NCBI GenBank assembly: GCA_026785765.1
Contig: JAJAZK010000226.1
Location: 1-6,380 of the forward strand
Reading direction: 5' to 3'
DNA from: Rhodoferax sp.
GTDB taxonomy: Bacteria > Pseudomonadota > Gammaproteobacteria > Burkholderiales > Burkholderiaceae_C
Length of the DNA stretch: 6,380 nt
Made by a program: the position numbers and the translations under genes. Numbering within the stretch: the stretch's first letter is position 1; each line of letters starts with the position of its first letter. The notes beneath the pieces were generated by a model, which worked only from the letters and a program-made list of their open reading frames with translations, was not told where the DNA came from and did no database searches. Shown in pieces: positions 1 through 5,240 of this stretch.

Positions 1-957
1 CCGGTAGAGTCGCTGATGACGCAACGCGACATTCAGGCATTGAAGCCCAAACCAGCTGCCTTCGCAGCAAACAGGGCCGAGGATTCATCTCCTGTGTCGG
101 TGTCAATAGCCACGCCAAAAGATGCCAACACGCCCAACAAAACCACCACCACCCGCGTGGCAGTGAGCCCTGAAGGCCAGACGACCACTATCGCCGCGCT
201 GCCCGACAGCGCGAATTTGAATCTGCTCAGCTGGACTTGGGCCGCGTCCACCATGCTGGTGGACAAACCGTCCAAGATTGCCGAGGATGCGGATGCCACT
301 GAAGAAGCCAACGACACCGTAGTCGATGGTCTGCTCAGTCTGATGGCGCGCGCCAAAACCGACCTGCTGGTGGTAACGCCCTACTTTGTGCCCGGCCCTG
401 AAATGATGCGACAGTTTCAAGCCATCCGTCAGCGCGGCGTGCGGGTGCGGGTGCTGACCAACTCGCTGGCATCGAATGACGCGATAGCCGCCCATGCAGG
501 ATACGCACGTTACCGCGAAGGCCTGATTGCCATGGGCGTTGAAATATATGAGATGCGCGCTGAACAGCGCGGTACGGTGGCAAGTTTTGGTAGCGGCTCA
601 GGCTCGGTTGGCGGCTCTGGCGGCGCATCGCGCGCCAGCCTGCACGCCAAGGCGGTGGTGGTTGACAACCGCCTGCTGGTCGTCGGCTCGATGAACCTGG
701 ATTTGCGCTCAAAACTGCAAAACAGCGAAGTCGCCATCGTCATCCGCAATAGCAAGCTGTCTGCAGAAGCCAAGGCACTGATAGAACCCAGCCTGACCAG
801 CGGCGCCTACCGGGTTGAGCTCAAGGACGGCCGGCTCATCTGGCGTGCCCCAAAGGGCTCTGGCTTGCAGGACACCACCTCCGAGCCCGACGCCAGCACC
901 GGCTTGAAACTGTTGCTGCGCATGATTGCGCCCTTTGCACCCGACGAGATGCTTTAA
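1..957 (+). CDS. Phospholipase D family protein, cardiolipin synthase (ClsC/YmdC)-like, C-terminal part
   Basis: The reading frame is open from base 1 to the TAA at 955-957, so this is the 3' part of a gene starting upstream; the ATG at 16 is unlikely to be its start. What remains is the second PLD catalytic half. A strand-rich lead-in (LNLLSWTW, 223-246) is followed by YFVPG (382-396), the helix segment HAGYARYREGL (493-525), and an HKD motif with His 643-645, Lys 649-651, Asp 664-666 and GSMN just after. The first HKD motif must lie upstream. Family members join or cleave phospholipid phosphodiesters at the membrane, for example making cardiolipin; the HAGYARYR stretch resembles ClsC. Oddities are a Thr/Pro-rich low-complexity stretch (about 97-195) and a Gly/Ser-rich insert (about 589-630) just before the HKD motif. 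The family is sure; the substrate is not. Confidence 0.9.
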   Translation, partial: PVESLMTQRDIQALKPKPAAFAANRAEDSSPVSVSIATPKDANTPNKTTTTRVAVSPEGQTTTIAALPDSANLNLLSWTWAASTMLVDKPSKIAEDADATEEANDTVVDGLLSLMARAKTDLLVVTPYFVPGPEMMRQFQAIRQRGVRVRVLTNSLASNDAIAAHAGYARYREGLIAMGVEIYEMRAEQRGTVASFGSGSGSVGGSGGASRASLHAKAVVVDNRLLVVGSMNLDLRSKLQNSEVAIVIRNSKLSAEAKALIEPSLTSGAYRVELKDGRLIWRAPKGSGLQDTTSEPDASTGLKLLLRMIAPFAPDEML

Positions 958-960
958 CCC

Positions 961-1213
961 GGAAACGACCTGGACGACTGGCTCACCCGCCACTTTTCCA
1001 ACCGCGATGCAGCCGCGCAGGCCCTGCTCGAGGTGGATGTGGACCTCTTCAAACGCATCAACGACCTGCACGGGCATCCGGCGTTGCATTGCACGGTAAG
1101 TATCCGTGTCCCGGAAGCTTTCTCCGACCCCGCAGAGCCCGACCTGGCTACCCGTCAGGCCGATACGGAGCTGTATGCGGCGAAGGCGGCAGGGCGCCAC
1201 CGGGTCGTGGTGT
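961..1213 (+). pseudogene. Decayed GGDEF (diguanylate cyclase) domain remnant
   Basis: Translation in the frame of the preceding gene, just past its stop, reads as pieces of a GGDEF domain. LDDWLTRHF (about 970-996) matches the start of the domain. DVDLFKRINDLHGH (1036-1077) matches the usual D-x-D-x-FKxxND-x-x-GH metal- and substrate-binding region. The frame then jumps directly to CTVSIRV (about 1090-1110) and ADTELYAAKAAGRHRVVVF, the C-terminal end of the fold. The roughly 80-90 residues that normally lie between, including the GG(D/E)EF active-site loop, are absent, and the frame is kept across the gap. No start codon with a Shine-Dalgarno and no N-terminal sensor region are present, and SIGV has become SIRV. 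It cannot make cyclic di-GMP. The frame runs on to a TGA at 1291-1293, antisense to the synthetase gene. I read it as a gene relic. Confidence 0.82.
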
Positions 1214-2935
1214 TCACGCCGTCTTTGCTTCCGCCAGGCCCAGTTCCTTCAGCATCGCCTGGCGCATCACAAACTTTTGCGCCTTTCCGGTGACTGTCAT
1301 GGGCAACTCCGGCACGAAGCGCACATAACGCGGCACCTTGTAGTGCGCGATCTGGTCGCGGCAGAATTCGCGGATCTCGGCCTCGGTGCAGGTCTCACCG
1401 GGCTTGAGCACCACCCAGGCGCAGACTTCCTCGCCGTAGCGCCTGTCCGGAACACCGAATACCTGCACCTGTGACAGCTTGGGGTGGCGAAACAGGAACT
1501 CCTCCACCTCCCGCGGGTAGACGTTCTCGCCGCCGCGGATCAGCATGTCCTTGACCCGGCCCACGATATTGCAGTAACCGTCGGCGTCAATGGTCGCCAG
1601 ATCGCCGGTGTGCATCCAGCCGTCGCGGATTGCATCGGCACTACGTTCTGCGTCAGCCCAGTAACCCTGCATCACCGAATAACCTTTGGTGCACAACTCG
1701 CCGTTCTCACCCAGCGCGACCGTGTTGCCCGAGGCGTCGATGAGCTTGACTTCCAGGTGCGGCTGAATCCGGCCCACGGTTGCGACGCGGCGTTCCAGCG
1801 GGTCGTCGGTGTCGCTCTGGAAGGACACGGGTGAGGTTTCGGTCATGCCGTATGCGATCGTGATCTCGGTCAGGTGCATGCGGGCATTCACCTGGCGCAT
1901 CACTTCGACCGGGCACGGCGACCCGGCCATGATGCCGGTGCGCAGGCTGCCGAGGTCGAACTGCTTGAAGTCCGGCAGCGCCAGTTCGGCGATGAACATG
2001 GTGGGTACGCCGTGCAAGGCGGTGCAGCGCTCGGCATGGACTGCCTCCAACGTGGCACGCGGGTCGAAGCCTTCACCCGGGAACACCATGGTGGCGCCAG
2101 TGACGGTGCAGGCCAGGCTCGCCATTACCATGCCGAAGCAGTGGTACAAGGGCACTGGCACCGCCAGCCGGTCGTCTTCGGTGAAGCGCATGCCCAGCGC
2201 CACAAAGCGGGCGTTGTTGACGATGTTGTGGTGGGTCAGGGTGGCGCCCTTCGGGTTGCCGGTGGTGCCACTGGTGAACTGGATGTTGATGGCGTCGTGG
2301 CACGCCAGGGTGTGGCCGATGCGGCGTGCGGCTTCCATGCCGGCGGTGTCGGCCAGATTGGCCACATCGCCCAGGTTCAGGCAGCCCGGTGTGTGTTGCG
2401 TTCCCATGCGAATCACCATCTGCAGTTCAGGCAGGACCAGGGACTGCAATTGGCCGGGCGCACAGGTGGCGAGCTCTGGCGCCAACGTCTGCAGCATCTG
2501 CAGATACTGGCTGGTCTTGAACTCCGGTGCGGTGATGATGGCGCGGCATCCCACTTTGTTGAGGGCGTATTCCAGTTCCGTCAGCCGGTACGCCGGATTG
2601 ATGTTGACCAGGATCAGGCCGAGCCGCGCGCTGGCATATTGCGTCAGGATCCACTCGCTGCGATTGGGCGCCCAGATGCCGATTCGCTCACCCTTGGCGA
2701 GTCCCAGGCGATGCAGGCCGGCGGCCAGGCGCAGCGACTCGCTCTGCAGTTCGCGCCAGGTCCAGCGCACGCCTTGTTCGCGAAACACACACGCCGTGCG
2801 TTCGGGGAAACGCTCGGCAGTCGCGTCCAGCCATTCGCAGATGGTGCGCTCCGACAGGGCCGGATGCTGGGGTGCGCGGACGTGCGACAGACCGTTGATC
2901 GGTCTGCGGTCCGTGCCTGGGGTGGGTGTGTGCAT
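1214..2935 (-). CDS. AMP-forming acyl-CoA synthetase (medium-chain/FadD-like)
   Basis: Predicted 573-residue member of the ANL superfamily, which activates a carboxylic acid with ATP to an acyl-adenylate and then to acyl-CoA in the cytoplasm. Seen motifs, numbered from the chosen start: P-loop FTSGTTGNPKG at 220-230, YGMTETSP at 362-369, TGDL at 443-446, the hinge GRVKDMLIRGGENVYP at 459-474, and the C-terminal catalytic lysine in TGK at Lys551. All core motifs are intact and the length is normal. An ATG at 2974 is in frame 13 codons upstream, but it has no Shine-Dalgarno; the ATG at 2935 is preceded by GGAGG with an 8-nt spacer, so I start there. It is the second gene of an operon with the acyl-CoA dehydrogenase, 100 nt downstream of it. 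The overall pattern resembles medium-chain or ACSF2-type fatty acyl-CoA synthetases. The substrate cannot be read from sequence; the neighbouring Mct-like gene makes a short dicarboxylic or branched acid possible. Confidence 0.93.
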   Translation of the reverse strand: MHTPTPGTDRRPINGLSHVRAPQHPALSERTICEWLDATAERFPERTACVFREQGVRWTWRELQSESLRLAAGLHRLGLAKGERIGIWAPNRSEWILTQYASARLGLILVNINPAYRLTELEYALNKVGCRAIITAPEFKTSQYLQMLQTLAPELATCAPGQLQSLVLPELQMVIRMGTQHTPGCLNLGDVANLADTAGMEAARRIGHTLACHDAINIQFTSGTTGNPKGATLTHHNIVNNARFVALGMRFTEDDRLAVPVPLYHCFGMVMASLACTVTGATMVFPGEGFDPRATLEAVHAERCTALHGVPTMFIAELALPDFKQFDLGSLRTGIMAGSPCPVEVMRQVNARMHLTEITIAYGMTETSPVSFQSDTDDPLERRVATVGRIQPHLEVKLIDASGNTVALGENGELCTKGYSVMQGYWADAERSADAIRDGWMHTGDLATIDADGYCNIVGRVKDMLIRGGENVYPREVEEFLFRHPKLSQVQVFGVPDRRYGEEVCAWVVLKPGETCTEAEIREFCRDQIAHYKVPRYVRFVPELPMTVTGKAQKFVMRQAMLKELGLAEAKTA

Positions 2936-2943
2936 TGCAGGTG

Positions 2944-2948
2944 CCTCC
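2944..2948 (-). promoter_or_regulatory. Shine-Dalgarno that fixes the acyl-CoA synthetase start
   Basis: The minus strand reads GGAGG, then 8 nt, then ATG (2935-2933). The alternative upstream ATG at 2974 is preceded only by GC-rich sequence without purine-rich complementarity to 16S rRNA. This favours the 573-residue protein over a 586-residue one. Confidence 0.75.
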
Positions 2949-3035
2949 GGTTGCGGATGGTCTGACGGGTTCATACCGCGCCAGCGGCAGCGGTACGTCG
3001 GCGCGCCTCGGGCTTCGCCGCGGCGCAGGGGGTTT

Positions 3036-4217
3036 TCATGGCCGCACCTTGCCCAGCATCCGGTCCGAGATGATTTTCAGCTGGATCTCTGACGTGCCTT
3101 CGAAAATTTTGGTTAGCCGGGCGTCGCGCCAGTAGCGCTCCACCGCATGCTGTGTGGTGTAGCCGGCGCCGCCCAGTATTTGCAGCGCGTCGCTGCACAC
3201 CCGCTCCGACATCTCGGAGGCGAACAGTTTGCTCATGGCGGCTTCGGTATCGCAGCGCAGACCCTGGTCGATCTGTGTGCAGACGTGGTAGTTGAGCTGG
3301 CGCGCGGCTTCGATCTGGGTCGCCATGTGCGCCAGCTTGAAGCGTATCGCCTGGAAGTTGGCAATTGGCTGGTCGAACTGCACGCGCTCCTGCGCATACT
3401 GCGTGGCGTCTTCCAGCGCGCCGCGCGCCAGGCCGATAGCGCGGGCCGCGGTATGCGCGCGGTAGGTTTCCAGCCCGCGCGAAAACGCCGCGAAGGCTTC
3501 GCCCTCGTTGCCAATCAAGGCCGTGGCCGGCAGGCGCATGCCGTCAAACGCCAGTTCCCAGGTCTTCCAGCCAAAGTATCCGATCTTGGGGATGGCCGAC
3601 CCAGCCAGTCCCGGCGGGAAACTGTCGCGTGGTTTGTCGATCAGAAAGGCGCTGATGCCCACATGTTTGCGCTGCGGGTCGACCTCGGGGCGGGAACGCG
3701 CCAGCAGGAAAATGAAGTCGGCGCCATCGGCGAAGGTGCACCAGGTCTTGTTGCCGTTGATGACCCAGCCGTCACCGTCGCGGCGCGCGCGGCACGAAAC
3801 ACTGGCCAGGTCCGATCCGGTTCCAGGTTCGGACAAAGCCAGCGCCCCGAGGTACTCGCCGCGCGCCACCCGCGGCATGATGGCCGCGCGTTGCTCAGCG
3901 CTGAACAACTGCGAACCCATGAAGGTGTTGCCGCGCGCAATGATGGAGCCCACACTCATCCAGGCACGCGACAATTCTTCGGCGATAAGGCAGTATTCGA
4001 AACAACCCAGTCCCAGCCCGCCGTGTTCTTCGGCAATCGTGATGCCGAAATAGCCGAGCTCGGCCTGCTTGTCGCTCAACGCGCGCGGCATATCGGCTTT
4101 TTCCGGGTCCAGCCGGTTCGCCAGCGGCAGCACTTCCTGCATCGCAAAGTCACGCGCTGCCTGGCGCAGCATCTCGCGTTCTGCGGTCATCGGGCCGGGG
4201 CTGGTGCTACTGGGCAT
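3036..4217 (-). CDS. Acyl-CoA dehydrogenase (FAD-dependent)
   Basis: 393 residues, normal length for a cytoplasmic FAD-dependent acyl-CoA dehydrogenase that makes a trans-2,3-enoyl-CoA and passes electrons to ETF. The N-terminal helical domain (about 10-120) is followed by signature 1, LSEPGTGSDLAS (128-139), the beta domain with WVINGNKTW (151-159), and the C-terminal helical domain with signature 2, QILGGAGY (346-353). The catalytic base of the MCAD/SCAD type is present as Glu373 in FEGTSEIQ. The usual acidic residue after GGxGYxx is Gln356 here, a small departure from the signature. The segment PKIGYFGWKTWELAFD (210-225) is a distinctive form of the usual KxGxxxxxxxELxFD region. The ATG at 4217 has no strong Shine-Dalgarno; an in-frame ATG at 4190 is no better. 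It is the first gene of an operon with the synthetase. Grouping with an Mct-like gene suggests methylsuccinyl-CoA or a related branched dicarboxyl-CoA as substrate, but ordinary fatty acyl-CoA remains possible. Confidence 0.93.
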   Translation of the reverse strand: MPSSTSPGPMTAEREMLRQAARDFAMQEVLPLANRLDPEKADMPRALSDKQAELGYFGITIAEEHGGLGLGCFEYCLIAEELSRAWMSVGSIIARGNTFMGSQLFSAEQRAAIMPRVARGEYLGALALSEPGTGSDLASVSCRARRDGDGWVINGNKTWCTFADGADFIFLLARSRPEVDPQRKHVGISAFLIDKPRDSFPPGLAGSAIPKIGYFGWKTWELAFDGMRLPATALIGNEGEAFAAFSRGLETYRAHTAARAIGLARGALEDATQYAQERVQFDQPIANFQAIRFKLAHMATQIEAARQLNYHVCTQIDQGLRCDTEAAMSKLFASEMSERVCSDALQILGGAGYTTQHAVERYWRDARLTKIFEGTSEIQLKIISDRMLGKVRP

Positions 4218-4234
4218 GGGTTTTGGTCTGGTGT

Positions 4235-4262
4235 GCCTTGCTGCCTGGATACCCGTTGCAGA
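4235..4262. repeat. Diverged direct repeat, copy A (left of vapBC)
   Basis: Plus-strand GATACCCGTTGCAGA (4248-4262) matches GATACCCTTGCAGA (5167-5180) except for one extra base. The 13 bases before each (4235-4247 and 5154-5166) agree at 9 positions. In all, 23 of about 28 positions match with one gap. This copy lies just upstream of the acyl-CoA dehydrogenase gene, near its proposed transcription start. Confidence 0.5.
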
Positions 4263-4273
4263 TGGGTCGCCGG

Positions 4274-4303
4274 ATTATCGGGCGCACACTGGCCCGGTGT
4301 AAG
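4274..4303 (-). promoter_or_regulatory. Candidate sigma-70 promoter of the dehydrogenase-synthetase operon
   Basis: On the minus strand CTTACA (4303-4298, 4 of 6 to TTGACA) is followed after 18 nt by GATAAT (4279-4274, 5 of 6 to TATAAT). A start near 4267 would give a leader of about 50 nt before the ATG at 4217. An imperfect palindrome, ACACTGGCCCGGTGT (4286-4300), fills part of the spacer and touches the -35 box, where a repressor could sit. This is a pattern match only. Confidence 0.45.
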
Positions 4304-4406
4304 AACAGTTCGCGACTTCAGACGTAGGCAGCCAGCGCCCGGCGTGCAAATCATCCTGTTTTGGATTCGAACGCGTATGGCCGGAGTTATGCAAAGCATC
4401 CTTGAC

Positions 4407-4814
4407 TCATCCGAGCAATTCGACCTCTGGCGTCAGGGCGAGCGAGCGTGCACGTTTTGCCAATCGTTGGTCGAAGGTGGCAAAACCGGAAGAACCGGCG
4501 CTGCGACTCAAATGCAGCGCATCGGCAAAGTCCAGACCTTTGTCATAGGCATCCAGCGCCATCAGCACGTGGTCCCTATCCTCCAGCGTCAAATGCTCTA
4601 CGCCCACGAGTGCACGCAACACCTTTGAAATTTCTCTTCTTGGCAATTCGTAGAAGCCGCGCAAAACCCCCTCCATTTCCAGAACGACAGTCACCGAGAT
4701 GAAAGCCCGCTCTGACATTGCAGCCAAGGCTGCCGGCCGCTGTTTCGCCGCCTGGGCGTCGTCGGGATCGTCCACAAAGAACCGGACCAGAACATTGGTA
4801 TCCAGGGCTTTCAT
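4407..4814 (-). CDS. vapC: PIN-domain toxin ribonuclease (VapC-type)
   Basis: 135 residues, the usual VapC size. PIN-domain toxins are Mg/Mn-dependent endoribonucleases that cut tRNA or rRNA and stop growth when freed from their antitoxin. The four-acid active site is visible: Asp5 in ALDTNVLVRF, Glu46 in VTVVLEMEGVL, Asp95 and Asp98 in GLDFADALHL, and Asp115 in FATFDQRLAKRA. The frame is open for another 111 codons upstream, but that part is antitoxin sequence in the wrong frame. The start at ATG 4814 gives the canonical MKALDTN beginning and overlaps the antitoxin stop by 4 nt (ATGA). It has no Shine-Dalgarno of its own, so translation is probably coupled to the antitoxin gene. The RNA target cannot be deduced. 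Confidence 0.93.
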   Translation of the reverse strand: MKALDTNVLVRFFVDDPDDAQAAKQRPAALAAMSERAFISVTVVLEMEGVLRGFYELPRREISKVLRALVGVEHLTLEDRDHVLMALDAYDKGLDFADALHLSRSAGSSGFATFDQRLAKRARSLALTPEVELLG

Positions 4815-5062
4815 GGCTTGCGCGCGAGCATGGCGGCGGGGTCGAAGTCCTGCAGGCGACGCGGTGCCCCGCGAGACGGCGCTCGCACCATGCCTGCCAG
4901 CAGGCTCAAGTCGGATTTTGGCACCGCGCGGCTGACCCGCAGTTTCAGGCCGTCGGATTCTTCGGAAATTTCGAGCCTGGAACCAGCGCCCAGACCGAGC
5001 CGTCGCCGAATGGCTGCAGGTAAAACAATCTGGCCTTTGGAAGAGACGAGCAATGTTGACAT
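4811..5062 (-). CDS. vapB: AbrB/SpoVT-fold antitoxin (VapB-type)
   Basis: 83 residues. Residues about 1-45 form a swapped-hairpin AbrB/MazE DNA-binding domain, recognised by VSSKGQIVLPAAIRRRLGL then GSRLEI. The tail (about 50-83, with DLSLLAGMV and FDPAAMLARK) is what would wrap the toxin and block its active site. It is the first gene of the toxin-antitoxin operon and its TGA overlaps the toxin ATG by 4 nt, the classic arrangement. An AAGG Shine-Dalgarno (5074-5071) lies 8 nt before the ATG. The protein should repress its own promoter, alone and more tightly with VapC; a perfect inverted repeat at 5106-5118 is the best operator candidate. Confidence 0.93.
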   Translation of the reverse strand: MSTLLVSSKGQIVLPAAIRRRLGLGAGSRLEISEESDGLKLRVSRAVPKSDLSLLAGMVRAPSRGAPRRLQDFDPAAMLARKP

Positions 5063-5093
5063 GGTTTACGCCTTGCAAAGGAAAATTCCGTGC

Positions 5094-5103
5094 ATTGTAT
5101 AAT
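5094..5103. promoter_or_regulatory. Overlapping -10 elements on both strands between vapB and the Mct-like gene
   Basis: The plus strand has a perfect TATAAT at 5098-5103; the only -35-like sequence is TTGCAA (5073-5078) with a long 19-nt spacer. The minus strand of the same AT-rich patch reads TACAAT (5099-5094), 5 of 6 to consensus, placed about 30 nt before the vapB ATG, with no clear -35. A short divergent promoter serving vapBC leftwards and possibly the CoA-transferase rightwards is plausible. The rightward leader would be about 130 nt. Confidence 0.45.
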
Positions 5104-5105
5104 GA

Positions 5106-5118
5106 CTTACGATGTAAG
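5106..5118. promoter_or_regulatory. Inverted repeat, candidate VapB operator
   Basis: CTTAC-GAT-GTAAG is a perfect 5-bp inverted repeat with a 3-nt centre. It lies just beside the -10 elements at 5094-5103, upstream of vapB. Toxin-antitoxin operons of this type are normally autoregulated through short palindromes at this place. Binding is inferred, not shown. Confidence 0.45.
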
Positions 5119-5153
5119 CCGATGCGGCGAAACGGGTCGCACCCCACTTCTTT

Positions 5154-5180
5154 GCCTGGCAGCTTTGATACCCTTGCAGA
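5154..5180. repeat. Diverged direct repeat, copy B (upstream of the Mct-like gene)
   Basis: Partner of the 4235-4262 copy, in the same strand orientation. It ends 60 nt before the GTG start of the CoA-transferase gene. The two copies bracket the vapBC pair and each lies upstream of a metabolic operon, so they may be sites for one regulator or traces of a duplicated control region. Confidence 0.5.
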
Positions 5181-5186
5181 CAGGCA

Positions 5187-5201
5187 GCCCGCCTAGCGGG
5201 T
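5187..5201 (+). promoter_or_regulatory. Small GC-rich hairpin in the leader of the CoA-transferase gene
   Basis: CCCGC-CTA-GCGGG (5188-5200) is a perfect 5-bp inverted repeat with a 3-nt loop, extended by one G-U pair in RNA. It lies 26 nt before the Shine-Dalgarno. No U-run follows, so it is not an intrinsic terminator; it may be a leader structure or an operator, or chance. Confidence 0.25.
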
Positions 5202-5226
5202 GCACCACGTCGATCCAACCAGCTTC

Positions 5227-5232
5227 AGGAGG
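5227..5232 (+). promoter_or_regulatory. Strong Shine-Dalgarno that fixes a GTG start
   Basis: AGGAGG is followed by an 8-nt spacer and GTG at 5241-5243. The downstream frame gives an immediate family III CoA-transferase N-terminus, so the GTG is the start; no in-frame ATG fits the protein family. Confidence 0.85.
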
Positions 5233-5240
5233 CATCACCC

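Noticed and set aside
1095..1100. GTAAGT, like a splice donor, close to the junction in the GGDEF remnant.
   Set aside because: Bacterial context, no matching acceptor or intron structure; the missing part is deleted, not interrupted.
1033..1293. Short plus-strand ORF as a functional GGDEF-like small protein.
   Set aside because: It lacks the active-site loop and a ribosome site, and its last 27 codons are antisense to the synthetase; a relic is more likely.
2936..3035. The 100-nt gap between dehydrogenase and synthetase as a separate promoter or terminator region.
   Set aside because: No -10/-35 pair or T-run hairpin is visible; it appears to be ordinary intra-operon spacer.
1809..3092. 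Long plus-strand open frames (1809-3092 and 1874-2965) opposite the synthetase gene.
   Set aside because: They are antisense shadows of a GC-rich gene with intact ANL motifs; their translations are Arg/Ala/Gly-rich without recognisable domains.
3147..4628. A 493-codon plus-strand open frame.
   Set aside because: It is antisense to the dehydrogenase and runs into vapC; no domain is seen, while the minus strand has both dehydrogenase signatures.
4815..5147. Upstream 111-codon extension of the PIN toxin frame.
   Set aside because: It lies over the vapB gene in another frame; the PIN fold starts at MKALDTN and the ATGA overlap fixes the start.
5187..5201. The leader hairpin as a rho-independent terminator.
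   Set aside because: The stem is only 5 bp and is followed by GC-rich sequence without a T-run on either strand.
4218..5240. vapBC as an integron cassette with attC sites.
   Set aside because: No paired RYYYAAC/GTTRRRY core sites were found at its ends; the flanking repeats do not resemble attC.
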